Below the pieces are notes generated by a model. It had not been told where the DNA came from and did not search any database. It saw only the letters and a list, made by a program, of their open reading frames with translations. The position numbers were made by a program, and so were the translations under genes. 64,000 nucleotides of DNA from Apostichopus japonicus (lineage: Eukaryota > Echinodermata > Holothuroidea > Aspidochirotida > Stichopodidae): assembly GCF_037975245.1 (NCBI RefSeq), contig NC_092564.1, positions 12,176,484 to 12,240,483 of the forward strand. The letters run 5' to 3'. Shown one piece after another: positions 47,297-58,839 of the stretch (position 1 is its first letter; each line of letters opens with the position of its first letter).

Positions 47297-47804
47297 TCAA
47301 TTGAAAAAATTACTTTTGACAAATGTAAGAGAAAGGAAAAGCAATGTTTCTTCGAGATTCGGGTAGAAGAGACCGTTTGGAAGATTTCCGGTACCGGTTA
47401 GTTGTTCGGTTATCTCGGTGTGAAGATCGCGATGACTCAACGGCATGTCGATGTTGACAGTTTCGGCGATATCGTTGCCTATTTCAGCGATACATTCAGA
47501 GACGGCAGGAGTGGGCTCGTCCAGTTGGATGTTAGCGGCGTCACCGGTAGCCAGTGTTGCCTCAGTGACGGTAGAAAAAGGCAAGCTGATGGAGGAAGCA
47601 GCGGATGAGGATGTGAGGCTGACGGAGGAGGCTGAAGATGACGAGAGACTGTGAGATGAGAAGTCGGCTGATGTAAGAGAGCCGTCATAATCGTCTGATA
47701 GGTAAGACGAGATTGTCTCCTTGCTGCTCATCTCTGATCCAGAGGCACTGCTGACGTCATCGTCACGGAGTAGAGACGTTACGTAGCTCGCACTTATGGT
47801 GGAT
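47297..47804 (-). CDS. Membrane gene exon 10: end of cytoplasmic tail
   Basis: 508 nt, phase 2 in; acceptor ctttcttgtag. Very Ser-rich (runs of S-S-S-S-A-S-S) with acidic patches and a hydrophobic C terminus before TAA. Phase and frame agree with exon 9. Confidence 0.65.
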
Positions 47805-50800
47805 CTACAAGAAAGGGTACAAACATTTGTAAAGAAAAGGAAATATCGTTATGCGCAGAATAAATTAAGAACACGTTCAGTGGCATCGATACACAGAAGG
47901 AGGAAAAACGAGGAAAGAGGGGTTATTTGCCAGACGAAATGTTTATTTTAACACTTTTCCTGCTCACTAACTACTGCAACATGCACAATTACAGAAAGTT
48001 GGTGACAAACAACAACTTCATAACTAACCCCCCCCCCCCCTCCTCCCAACCACCAGCCCACACAAGAGCAACCTTCACGCTTCCGAAGTTAAAACTATAA
48101 TGGGTCTTGACGAATATCGACAGCTTGGTCCCGACAGTCGAGTTATAGGAGGTTTTATCAGACTTCTTTATACGAGCAGTGTATTGTGGTCGGCTTTGGT
48201 TGGTATCTTGAATATATGATATGTTAATTTAGCGAGCCAATGATTTGATGTGTATCTATACCTATTTGGGAACCTTTGGGTTTAACCCTCCCCACCCTGT
48301 CGGCATCCCTTTATCGTGCCGTCACATTTCTATATTACCTCTGTTTCTCGTTGCCATACTTGCTGAGAGTGACGTCACGTTCCGACAGACATCTGGCCAA
48401 CATATCATCACTGTCTTTCGATTTCATCATGTGACTGAGCCAACCCTCAGAAGCAGACTTTTTGAGTAAGACCTTCATCCTGCATGTAAAGTCTACACCA
48501 GTTGACGAAGATGAGTTTCGCGGTGTCAGCAGGGGAGTGACAAATATCTCGGTTTCTTCGGTGTCGGTGTCGCCGGTTATTTCGGTGTCTACCAAATTAA
48601 AATTAAAATTGTTTCCATTTGATAAATGCAAAACGGCATGTGAAAACTGGGATGGAATATAAGTAGTAAAAGTAATTCAGAAACTATTAAAAAGTTCTAC
48701 TATCGCGGCATCAGTACTAGCATTGTTATCTATTAATGACCTTTGACATTATATCACTCCCCTCTCATTACCTAATTTTATGATCCAGGGGTGGATCGAA
48801 GATTTTGAAATGGAGTGGCTGTGGCCCTGAGGTCGTCGAAGCCGACTGTCAGGCATGAGGAGATGATGTGTGGCCTTCCCCAGATAAAATAACGTTGGAG
48901 ACGTGAAATATAAATGTACTATTAATTAGGTCTACATATGCCCACCTATAGGGTTCTAATAACTACTTTAAATTATTTGTGTGGGTTGATGGGTCCATGG
49001 ATGCGCGCCTGAATTATTTCTGTTTTTTCATGTTGTCAATAATCTCACCAAAGTCAACGGAGGCAGTGTTGTAAGTTGCAGAAACGTCCACATCGATGCA
49101 AGAAACTCGTCCAGATGGTTGAGAGCAGTCCCTGGTTGTAGTTAGTTTGAGGCAGAGTAGCAGGCTTGTGATGGACATTAAACCTGGAGAAAGACAAAAG
49201 AAGTATGTCAATGTCAGCATGGCCGACCTCATCTTCCTTTTACGCTAGAAAAACAAGATGGCGGAGACGTGGCCAAGTTTCTTTGAATGAACGATGACCA
49301 GCTCCTTCTCCGCATCTCATAAGGTTATTGTCACTCCACTTCTAAAATAATCGAGATGGAATAATACCAAAACATGTAATCACGTCATATAAAGTGTCTC
49401 CCTTCTTTCATCAATAACAGAACCCCCCCCCCCCCACTCACCGACCTCTCCTTCAATAAAAAGAAACCACCTGAAATCTGAAATGTAAGAAATAAACCTA
49501 CCAATGACAGTGTTGGCGAGAGCAGACAGTAGGATGGTTCTGTTGATGTTATAGAGGGCGTCCTTCAGTTGATAAGTCTCCATGTCAGGTTCAATACTAG
49601 TAACTGTTGACCAAATCGTATTCCATCGATGATCCATTGACTTTTCGATTGGAATCCGGTCGAAATGACAGAAGCTATGAACGAAAGCTGACAACTCATC
49701 GACATGAATGGTAATCATATCAACAAAGGATAACCACAAGTCTACCCATGGTGCCAAGATGTGAGCGATGTATTTGGTGGTAGATACATATAGGTCAAAG
49801 GCATAAATGACGTAATAGAGACGATCCTGCAAGGTGTAATAACCATCGACGATAGCTAACCATTTCGCTTTGTGCAATTCGAGATGCGCCAGTAAACGTT
49901 GGACTTGGAGATCAACTTCTCGACTGATTGTAGCGATGCAGTATCTGATGACGTGCATGAGATTGTCTAACATGTAGTTGACAGATGCCCCCATCGTATT
50001 GCGAATCAACACAGCCAGAATCTTGCTCTGTTCCCGAATCTCGTTTGGTAACTCAGCTAGCGAGATCTTGTTTCCACTTCCAAATTCGATGGATATTGAA
50101 AGGAAGATCGACTCTTGGGAGTTGAATGCAACAGCTTTTCGGTCGCGTGAGATGGACTGTGGGTCGGTCAATGATCCATGAGAAGAGCTTAGAGTACACG
50201 ATCTCGATTGATTCCGTGCTGGTCCAAACTGTTGAGTAGAAGAGGTATAACAAGTTTTTGAGAAGCTGTTGATGATATAAAACATAATATTAATAGTTAG
50301 TGCTGATTAAACTTGCTGTATCTGAATATTTATGTCAAGTTATATATATGGTGAGTCCATGGATGCGCGCCTGAATTATTTCTGTTTTTTCATGTTGTCA
50401 ATAATCTCACCAAAGTCAACGGAGGCAGTGTTGTAAGTTGCAGAAACGTCCACATCGATGCAAGAAACTCGTCCAGATGGTTGAGAGCAGTCCCTGGTTG
50501 TAGTTAGTTTGAGGCAGAGTAGCAGGCTTGTGATGGACATTAAACCTGGAGAAAGACAAAAGAAGTATGTCAATGTCAGCATGGCCGACCTCATCTTCCT
50601 TTTACGCTAGAAAAACAAGATGGCGGAGACGTGGCCAAGTTTCTTTGAATGAACGATGACCAGCTCCTTCTCCGCATCTCATAAGGTTATTGTCACTCCA
50701 CTTCTAAAATAATCGAGATGGAATAATACCAAAACATGTAATCACGTCATATAAAGTGTCTCCCTTCTTTCATCAATAACAGAACCCCCCCCCCCCCCCA

Positions 50801-53800
50801 CTCACCGACCTCTCCTTCAATAAAAAGAAACCACCTGAAATCTGAAATGTAAGAAATAAACCTACCAATGACAGTGTTGGCGAGAGCAGACAGTAGGATG
50901 GTTCTGTTGATGTTATAGAGGGCGTCCTTCAGTTGATAAGTCTCCATGTCAGGTTCAATACTAGTAACTGTTGACCAAATCGTATTCCATCGATGATCCA
51001 TTGACTTTTCGATTGGAATCCGGTCGAAATGACAGAAGCTATGAACGAAAGCTGACAACTCATCGACATGAATGGTAATCATATCAACAAAGGATAACCA
51101 CAAGTCTACCCATGGTGCCAAGATGTGAGCGATGTATTTGGTGGTAGATACATATAGGTCAAAGGCATAAATGACGTAATAGAGACGATCCTGCAAGGTG
51201 TAATAACCATCGACGATAGCTAACCATTTCGCTTTGTGCAATTCGAGATGCGCCAGTAAACGTTGGACTTGGAGATCAACTTCTCGACTGATTGTAGCGA
51301 TGCAGTATCTGATGACGTGCATGAGATTGTCTAACATGTAGTTGACAGATGCCCCCATCGTATTGCGAATCAACACAGCCAGAATCTTGCTCTGTTCCCG
51401 AATCTCGTTTGGTAACTCAGCTAGCGAGATCTTGTTTCCACTTCCAAATTCGATGGATATTGAAAGGAAGATCGACTCTTGGGAGTTGAATGCAACAGCT
51501 TTTCGGTCGCGTGAGATGGACTGTGGGTCGGTCAATGATCCATGAGAAGAGCTTAGAGTACACGATCTCGATTGATTCCGTGCTGGTCCAAACTGTTGAG
51601 TAGAAGAGGTATAACAAGTTTTTGAGAAGCTGTTGATGATATAAAACATAATATTAATAGTTAGTGCTGATTAAACTTGCTGTATCTGAATATTTATGTC
51701 AAGTTATATATATGGTGAGCTCATTAGGCTATATAAAGCAATGACATCATACCCTATTCTCACTAAACACGTCATGAGAGATTTTACTTCGGTGTAAGCT
51801 GGTAGAGTGCATGCATGGTTGTTTCGAATACGGGAGTTGGTCGACATCAATATAGCACTGAGGTTTCTCGTCAAAGTAATTCGGGTCGTCAGGGGTATCG
51901 CTGGTCGGTGACTGAATGAGAACCAAGTACTCCTTTTGGTCAGCCTGAATATAGCAATTAATAAAAACAAATCTAGAGTAGAGAATCCTTCCAATAATCA
52001 ATTCCAATATAATTATGTCAGGCCTATACTGACAAATGTACTCATATTGTCTCTTCTTTTAGAAAATTCTTTGCGGACTTCGGCAATCCTACCCTCCCAA
52101 ACCCACCCCGCCCCTATTCCCTCTTTTTTTTCCCCGACATATCCCATGTCCGTATTGTAGACTATATAAGCGAGTGAGAGAGTTATTTCAAAACAACTAA
52201 TTGTCCGATTGTTCAATTGTATCTTACTCCAATAGATGCAGGGAACTGAGACGTATATCAGCGCCCTGTTACTAGTAAGAAGTTAACCGGTTTACTGTTT
52301 TCACTTAATAATGTTAGTGAAGTACACAGGTCTTCCCTTCAACTCAACTTTGCGGTTCCGATTGAGCTGTTTCAACATATCACCTGCTCCCCCTCCCCCC
52401 ACTACATTCCCTCGTCCCAGATATTCTCTACCTCTTTTGTCAGTAGCCTATTTCATATGGAATGTAAAGAAAAAGAAGAACACATGTCGTGCAATTTGCA
52501 GGTCTAAGTAATAAATATTATAACATATTTCCATTCTCACTGTTATTTGTCTGATTTCGTTGTCATCAACAGCCATCTCTGGAACTAGGAGAAACTGGTT
52601 GGTCCTGATGAAGTCTTCACCAAGTGGTGGCCGTGGACGCATTCTCACTGACGTAAGTGTCTAACAATTGAAATTGTCAAGGAAGAAATGTCACGAGAAA
52701 AGCACCATTACAGCCATATCAAGCCTGACCATCCTAAATCATGAATGTGGTCATGTGACTATGACGTGTGTTATGGCCATAGTGCAGTTCATCTTTTTTT
52801 TAACGTATATGTATGTATAGGAACCGTAGAGAAATTTTCAAATAAAAGGGAATTAACATATTAGTAGTAAGAAAATAAAGTGTAGTAAACTTCAATCTGA
52901 TCGATATTTAGAATCATTTCTGTGGAAAATTTAGGAGTTTATGAATAAAATAAAACAGAATTAAAGCAAAAGAAAATTCAGAATTTCATCAAATAACAAA
53001 TAACAGTTCTTTTTTACTTGTAACTCTTTTGACTGACCTCACCATTCGTTGTTATGGGATATTACCTTCAAACCCCGCATATTGTATCGGGTCGCACAAC
53101 CCAAACTTACCTCAGCTTGTTTTACAGTCCTAAATTTGTGTTTCAAATCTAGTTGGGTAAAAACGTCCAGAGCACCAGCGTCGGGTAGGTCAATTGTCAA
53201 GCGAAGGTCAAAGGATTGATTCAGGAATGGCTGTTCAAACTCATAAAGAGAATACCTGATGGAAAAGAAATAAAGCAAGAAATTGAATAATATAGACGAA
53301 GATGGAGAATATGACAGACTGGCAAAATATTCTCTTTCTCTAAAATTGCATTATAAGCTGATAAATTGATATCTTTTTGGTAAATTCCGTTATGTGACGA
53401 AGCGAACATAGCGATATGTATTTTACTTGAAATGATGGCCTATCCATTGCGAATTCATGCCAGTAAATACAATAAGGGTTCCGGGTCAGTGTTGAGGAGT
53501 AAGGGGGGGGGGGGGGTTCTTGGATAGAATCGTAATCGACATGCAAGAACATTGCCAAGACTATACGTTCAAATAATAAAGTTGTATGATATTTATTTTA
53601 AGTGCAAGAGCGGTTAATTTGTTATTGTAGGTAATTTTTAAATGTTAGCCCAAATTCGATATCAGTTTTTAAACGGCTGTTATAGTGTTCGTGAATGAAG
53701 GGGTATGAAGGGGCGGGTGAGTGGGTGGTTGGGATGGGCAAAGCAAACCACAGTTATGTCTGTGTACTGCAACTTTAAGCACATACTCATATTCGTAACT

Positions 53801-56800
53801 TTGTACGTACCACAGATCATGCCGGAAATCAAAATCCCAATTCATTCCGTTGTTGACCGCCATCTACCAAAATACAATGAATCATAGTACGCTATTGTCA
53901 CGAATATCGAGGATGATAACCCAATTAACTAAATCCCAGCCCCATCCCCTTTTCAAATTATTAAGAAATACGAACTGTTGGTTGCGATTCGGCTCAGCAT
54001 TAGACAATAGCGTCTTAGCAGTTATAGGTGAAGTGGACTGGCGAGAGGTCGACCCCTCGAGGGAACTTTAATAAGGGGAAAAGAAAAGATGGAGGGACCA
54101 ACAATGTAATACGAGCAACAAAAAATAGTCACGGTGCAAATAATGGCCAAGAAATTGAGTGAGGCCCATAAAGCAACCCCCCCCCCCCTCCCCACCCCGC
54201 ACCCTACCTCAGCGCGCTGGCTCACCCTCCATCCAGACATTTCTTAATGAACGATAATTTTGAGCATTTATATATAAATCCTAAAATAGCGCAGCACTGC
54301 TAAAATATAGTACATATGAAAAGCATAGAGATTAGATATATTACAAGGGAGATAGACTTTTTGTAAAGTTATATAGAACGTATAACAGTTTGGCTGCATA
54401 GAGACGATTGAAAGAGTATCAGATAAAGACCTACCGATGTTGGTCTGATGGGATACTGAACCAGAGATAGAACATTGTCAAAGGAGAGAGCCAGAGGTCG
54501 AGGAGGGGAACATGTCTTACGAGGATCGTTGCAACATCTCACATTCGTAAGGTCCAAGGCCTGATGTCAGAAAATGAAGGAATGAATGAGTGAGTGAGTG
54601 GGTGAGTGAGTGAGTGAGTGAGTGAGTGAGTGAGTGAGTGAGTGAGTGAGTGAGTGAGTGAGTGAGTGAGTGAGTGAGTGAGCGAGTGAGCGAGCGAGTG
54701 AGTGAGTGAATGAGTGAGTGAGTGAGGTCAGTCAGTGAGTCAGTGAGTCAGTGAGTGAGAGAGTGGGTGGGTGAGTGAGTGAGTGAGTGGGTGAGTCAGT
54801 CAGTGAGTCGGTCAGTGAGTCAGTGAGTGAGTGAGTGAGTGGGTGGGTGGGTGGGTGGGTGGGTGGGTGAGTGAGTGAGTGAGTGGGTGAGTGAGTGAGT
54901 GAGAGAATGAAGTGAATAATACAATGGATGCATGGATATATGGATGAATGGAAGGATGGATGTATCTATAAATGAACGGACAAATGAACGCACAAACCGA
55001 TGAATAAACGAAGGAAGTAATGAACAAATAAAGTAATGGCTTGGTGTCAGAAAATAAATGAAGGAATCAATGAGTGAATAAATGAAAGAATGAATGAATA
55101 AATGAATGAATGTATGAGTGAGTGAATGAATGGATAAATGAGTCTCTGCATGAGTCAGTGAGTAAGGAAGTGGGGGAGTGAATGAATGAATGAATGAATG
55201 AAGTGAATAAATATATATGGATATATGGATGAAGAGAAGAAGGATGGATGAATAAATGAACAGACAAACGAACGAACGTTATTAACGTAATAAAGTGAGT
55301 ATACACAAGAATAAAATCAAGCTATATCCCCTCCTCATCTTCCTTCTACGCCCCCTTCCCCTCCCCTTTCACTACACAGTCACAACGGATGGCGTCAAAT
55401 TGAACCAAGTTGGACGTTTTTACTTAAAAATGACCCCGGTAGCTTTGTTGATAGGCATTGTACACGGTTACCCACTGATTCAAGATACGATATACAAGAG
55501 AAAGATATTTCAACTGACATACTGATAGCGATAATACAAACACGTGGTACCATTTGCACGCACAGATGGCCTTATTATTCGTTCCCATCTATACTCTTGA
55601 AGAGCCTCTACCCACATTACCTCTCCCCTCCCCAACCCACACACGCTCAACTTCATGCAATACATAAACAACAAAATAATGTATGCAAATATGTTGATAA
55701 AATTGAAGAAAATAATTGTGAACACTTTACTCATGAAAAACAATGATTTCCATGCTTCATTGTGTAATACTATCAATCGATAGATGTTCAACTAAACGTA
55801 TAAGCGATGGAATGTAATATATAAAAGTCTGGCATCAAAAGTATATCGTGTTAAAAGTCTTCTAAAGCTTCCAAAGTTTCTTTTTTTGGGAGGGGGTTGG
55901 GGGAGTTGGGGTGAAGGGTTCTGACCTTCAAATTTATTCCTAGATATTAAAATTACATTTTAGACTTAATTGTTTCATTAATTTGACGGGACATATTATA
56001 ATAGTAAATGCAATGCTTGCTTGAACAGTTCAAGTTTGTACATTATTGACTATTTTTTGACTACCTAGCATATTTGAGGGTAAATACTGATAACAAAAGA
56101 GTTTGAAATAAGGTGTGTATATCCAACTCTATATCTCTACTGCTCTATCTTTAGTAAGGCACAAGAGGAGGCACTCATGTATGGAACGCCAAAAGGATAA
56201 TACAAAAAAATATGATAATTATATATAATTCCACGATCATAATATACAAAGGCACGATGAAAATGTGTAAGTAAACGAAGATCACATAAAATTAAGCAAT
56301 GATAAAGTAAAAGTACACAACAATAACATAACAGTACATGGTAATAATGATAATATAAAGTTATATGATAATGTTAATTGCGTACAGTAAATAAAGAGAT
56401 TATACAAATTAACAGCATCAAATGTATCAATGCCTGGCTTATCTTATGTTACCAACTTAGGCTTAGATACGATGAAAAGGACCTTAACTAACAAACAACA
56501 TGAATAACATGCACTTAAACATGTGTAAGCTAAAAACAATTGTAAAATTATTATCTTGAAGAGCAGGCGCCTCCCGTCCCCTCCCAACAAGACCTAACCT
56601 ACTTTTGCATACAAACATTGACCGGAAGTTGAAGTTACTCTCACCTTGTGGAGGTTACTGGTTGCGTTCAACGATGGTTTCAACTCGAGACGAATCCTAA
56701 CCGCATCCGGAGTGACACGTAAACACACGTCAGGGACAGTTATGGCAGCAGAACCTCGCGGTCCCACCACCAATAACAGGAGGAAGATCGCTCCAAGGAT

Positions 56801-56818
56801 TGAAGTGAAGCGAATCAT
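47297..56818 (-). CDS. Single-pass membrane protein, ten exons, 809 aa; family not established
   Basis: Exons 5' to 3': 56818-56645, 54560-54435, 53863-53811, 53255-53111, 52660-52541, 51944-51753, 51592-50866, 50545-50411, 48588-48339, 47804-47297. The total is 2430 nt and the reading frame is unbroken, with GT-AG at each join. Residues 1-25 form a signal peptide. The ectodomain runs to about 500, a membrane helix spans about 502-526 (across the exon 7/8 join), and a Ser/Thr-rich, acidic cytoplasmic tail covers 527-809. Ectodomain landmarks: R-C-C (exon 2), D-L-W-Y-S-L-Y-E-F (exons 3-4), F-L-L-V-P-E (exon 5), two Cys in exon 6, then a long helical, Trp/His/Leu-rich stretch in exon 7. The order DLWYS-Y, LLVP, C-x(n)-C is faintly like the gamete fusogen HAP2/GCS1, but the Cys-rich fusion-loop region is not found, so I leave it unnamed. 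Exons 7 and 8 have a second, unused-looking copy. Confidence 0.6.
47805..48338 (-). other. Membrane gene intron 9
   Basis: C-rich tract near 48028-48045; nothing else seen. Confidence 0.5.
48339..48588 (-). CDS. Membrane gene exon 9: cytoplasmic tail
   Basis: 250 nt, phase 1 in and 2 out; acceptor tttaatttggtag, donor AG|GTAATA. Opens with an Asp/Glu/Thr run, then T-P-L-L-T-P-R-N-S-S-S-S and a basic stretch K-V-L-L-K-K-S, suggesting phosphorylation and trafficking motifs (inference). Confidence 0.65.
49049..49183 (-). CDS. Duplicate copy of exon 8 (membrane helix end)
   Basis: Same 135 nt as 50411-50545, with acceptor tttctccag and donor G|GTGAGA. If the donor is not used, the frame reaches TAA at 49014-49016, giving a short tail of about 44 residues. 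Confidence 0.5.
49502..50228 (-). CDS. Duplicate copy of exon 7 (helical ectodomain)
   Basis: Same 727 nt as the copy at 50866-51592. It cannot be added after exon 8, because exon 8 ends in phase 1 and this exon needs phase 0; it could only replace the other copy as a unit, with its own exon 8. Confidence 0.5.
50411..50545 (-). CDS. Membrane gene exon 8: end of membrane helix
   Basis: 135 nt, phase 1 to 1; acceptor tttctccag, donor G|GTGAGA. Encodes G-L-M-S-I-T-S-L-L-L-C-L-K-L, completing the hydrophobic helix, then the start of the tail. Reading through the donor gives a TAA 11 codons later, so a short isoform is possible. Confidence 0.62.
50866..51592 (-). CDS. Membrane gene exon 7: long helical ectodomain
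   Basis: 727 nt, phase 0 in and 1 out; acceptor acctcttctactcaacag, donor G|GTAGGT. 242 codons, mostly predicted helix with few Cys and many Leu, Ile, His and Trp, leading into the membrane segment T-I-L-L-S-A-L-A-N-T-V-I. An alternative acceptor 31 nt upstream (catcaacag) would break the frame with exon 6. Confidence 0.65.
51753..51944 (-). CDS. Membrane gene exon 6
   Basis: 192 nt, phase 0 to 0; acceptor gctatattcag, donor AGG|GTATGA. Encodes E-Y-L-V-L-I-Q-S-P and two cysteines (Q-C-Y-I-D-V and Q-P-C-M-H) that may form a disulfide. Upstream donors GTAAAA and GTGAGA in the same exon are phase 1 and would break the frame. Confidence 0.55.
52541..52660 (-). CDS. Membrane gene exon 5
   Basis: 120 nt, phase 0 to 0; acceptor tttcaattgttag, donor ACA|GTGAGA. 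Encodes P-P-L-G-E-D-F-I-R-T-N-Q-F-L-L-V-P-E-M, an extended beta-strand-like segment. Confidence 0.55.
53111..53255 (-). CDS. Membrane gene exon 4
   Basis: 145 nt, phase 2 to 0; acceptor ttcttttccatcag, donor GAG|GTAAGT. Encodes Y-S-L-Y-E-F-E-Q-P-F and D-L-R-L-T-I-D-L-P with an N-Q-S glycosylation site. Confidence 0.65.
53811..53863 (-). CDS. Membrane gene exon 3
   Basis: 53 nt, phase 0 to 2; acceptor ttgtattttggtag (weak pyrimidine tract), donor TG|GTACGT. Encodes N-W-D-F-D-F-R-H-D-L and completes W across the intron. Confidence 0.5.
54435..54560 (-). CDS. Membrane gene exon 2
   Basis: 126 nt, phase 0 to 0; acceptor ttctgacatcag, donor TCG|GTAGGT. Encodes V-R-C-C-N-D-P-R-K-T-C-S-P-P, the only cysteine cluster in the ectodomain. 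Confidence 0.62.
54561..56644 (-). other. Membrane gene intron 1
   Basis: 2.1 kb; contains the tetranucleotide arrays at 54582-55300 and otherwise AT-rich sequence. An additional unseen exon is possible, since the exon 1 to exon 2 join is supported only by phase. Confidence 0.5.
54582..55300. repeat. (GAGT)n and (GAAT)n tetranucleotide arrays
   Basis: Nearly pure GTGA repeat at 54582-54905, then degenerate GAAT/GGAT repeats to about 55300. On the gene strand the first array reads (TCAC)n, so it creates no GTGAG donors for the transcript. Confidence 0.92.
56645..56818 (-). CDS. Membrane gene exon 1: signal peptide
   Basis: 174 nt, 58 codons, phase 0; donor AAG|GTGAGA. The start M-I-R-F is followed by a strong hydrophobic core (I-F-L-L-L-L-V-V) and a likely cleavage after G-S-A-A. 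Contains an N-A-T glycosylation site near residue 51. Confidence 0.68.
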
Positions 56819-58700
56819 TCAAGGTATTGATCCAATAGAAGTAACTTGCTTTAGTAGCGTAGATTGCAATACAATGCGTATTAATGCTGAACTAATCAAC
56901 TAATGATATGGAGGTTGCTGTGTTACCGAGGACTAATGTATAAAGGTATAACGTATGTCGTCACACAGCCCAAGTGACCAATCAAATTGCATCTTGAATA
57001 AACATGCGTGTATGCGCGTTCCATGTTTTGTGTAAGTTGCTAAGTTACCAGGACATATGACGCAAAAACAAAAATTCTGGTAAATGCTAGTGCGTATAGC
57101 TATACGCACTAGAATTTACCATACTTTTTTTTACGTCTTCCATATGGTAATATACAAGGCGTTACAGCATATGTCGAGTGCGTGCACTTTATAGCGATGC
57201 CTTGCGCACCGGTAACACATTACGCGTATACGTCCCTTTCACTTTTATATACTGTACACAATACTTATGCATATGGTTACCGCATGCAGAGATCGGCGCT
57301 ATGAGAGCAGTTCAAGGCTCTATAACCAGCTCGGTGCTCTAAAGTATTGTGTTGGCTTACACATGCATCGTTACGTCATTAGTTAATGCATATGCATGAT
57401 AGGGCCGAATTACTATATATATACGTATGGTGGATGTGGGAGTCGAGAATATCATAAGTATAGTTCTAAACTCTATACAAAGTCAGCCTCAAATAGGAAA
57501 CGAATTCAGCGTGATCTTTTACACCCATAGACTGTAGTGGACGTAAGGAGGATAGCGGAAGAATGATGACAAAAAAAAACACTTCTAAACCGGTGACCCT
57601 TCTTCTTCTTTTTTACACTGGACGGTCGTGTATCAGTTCAGAATGAAGTAACAACCTTGCCCAAAGTATTTTATCCTGAGATGTTCTAAACTAATTTCTT
57701 CATTAGACTTAATGTAGATGAATATAGGTCCAGTATAAATATTGAGATGAACCCGTTATAAGTTCCTCCCCACGTTAAAGTGACCGTGTAGCGCTCTGTC
57801 TAAATAATTCCAGTTTATATCATTTCACGATGCTTTTCAGAGTACTGCAGAGTGCGGTAGTCTTTGCTTTTTGGACATGTACATAATAACTACAAATGCG
57901 TCCAGCACGTTTTTTAAGTAACAGTGACAATTCTGAATGTTCCTGTCTGTTATAAATTTACAAACATACTAGTCGCTGTCTGGAGTCTGGGTAAAAGTTT
58001 CTCGGAGGTAGAAGATAATACTGCCTTCTTTGAATTTTTTTTTATGAACATTAAAATACTCTGCAGCTCAATAGTTGAATCATAACTAATTAACACTCAC
58101 TCGCACATTGTCTCGATCTCATTTCTGATGTGGGGTGACGTCAGTACAATATCTCACCCCACAATAATTACATGTAGGGATCGAAGTGAGATAACATGTA
58201 AGGGAGCTGCCGAATAAGATTATCCTACACTAAATAAATAGAAAGTAATTGAGAGTACCGGAAAAGTATACTCGTCGGGTGAAAAAGTACTCGTAACCTA
58301 CTCGGGTTCTAAACAGCTGCAGGCGAACACTGGTACTCGGATCCTGAAAAGCAGTACTCGGAATATCGTGCTTGGTACTCGGAAACTCAAACAGTCGGAA
58401 GTACTTAGTACTCATTTTTAAGTACTCGACTTCTACACTCCTTCTATACATACATATATATGAAACAAAAACTTTCGTCTTACAATGAACATGTGTATAT
58501 CTCACGTAAAACAACTCTACACATGAAACAACCCTATGGAAAGATCATACAATACGCTGGCAACATTACTGAAAATCTTTCGACCGGATATAATCACAAG
58601 CGATTTTCGGATTGAGCTTTCTCAGTCCATGGTTCACGATCATGACTATGTATAGGAATCTTTCATGCGTCTATAAGTCGTTTTCACCCATTGAATAGTT
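56819..58700. other. Upstream of the membrane gene
   Basis: Should hold its promoter. Contains a 44-bp palindrome (57078-57121), a hairpin at 58131-58162 (TGTGGGGTGA against TCACCCCACA) and a block with repeated 'tactcg' (58265-58435). No gene seen; the 58230-58514 (-) ORF lies in the repeat. Confidence 0.5.
57047..57150. mobile_element. Small foldback MITE-like palindrome
   Basis: 22-nt arms (57078-57099 and 57100-57121) differ at one base and meet with no loop. Looser inverted similarity continues outward ('catatgacg' against 'catatggaagacg' inverted) for another 30 bp on each side. Confidence 0.55.
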
Positions 58701-58839
58701 AATGTCCGAGTAGAGCACATACATATTGAACTGTGGGTCGAGATATCCCCCAATCTCTCACCCACCCCCCCCCCCGGGCCCTCACTCACACCCTTGCGCA
58801 CGCCACTTGGATGGGCCATCTGACTGGATTATTCACGAG

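Larger units (their letters stand above)
48993..51718. repeat. Near-perfect tandem duplication of 1.36 kb containing two exons
   Basis: Copy 1 is 48993-50354 (1362 bp) and copy 2 is 50355-51718 (1364 bp). The only difference I found is a C run of 13 versus 15, which accounts for the length difference; the translated frames are otherwise the same. The junction has one base of homology. Each copy holds complete exons 7 and 8 with their splice sites. Confidence 0.92.

Noticed and set aside
47402-47688. ORFs overlapping the Ser-rich tail exon
   Set aside because: They are other frames of exon 10, created by its low-complexity codons.
49978-51617. 67- and 66-residue ORFs on both strands inside the duplicated unit
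   Set aside because: They are shadows of exon 7, which is the long open frame with matching splice phase.
53340-53558. 72-residue minus ORF between exons 3 and 4 of the membrane gene, considered as an extra exon
   Set aside because: A donor GTAAAA exists but there is no acceptor in the right place, and exons 3 and 4 already join in phase 2.
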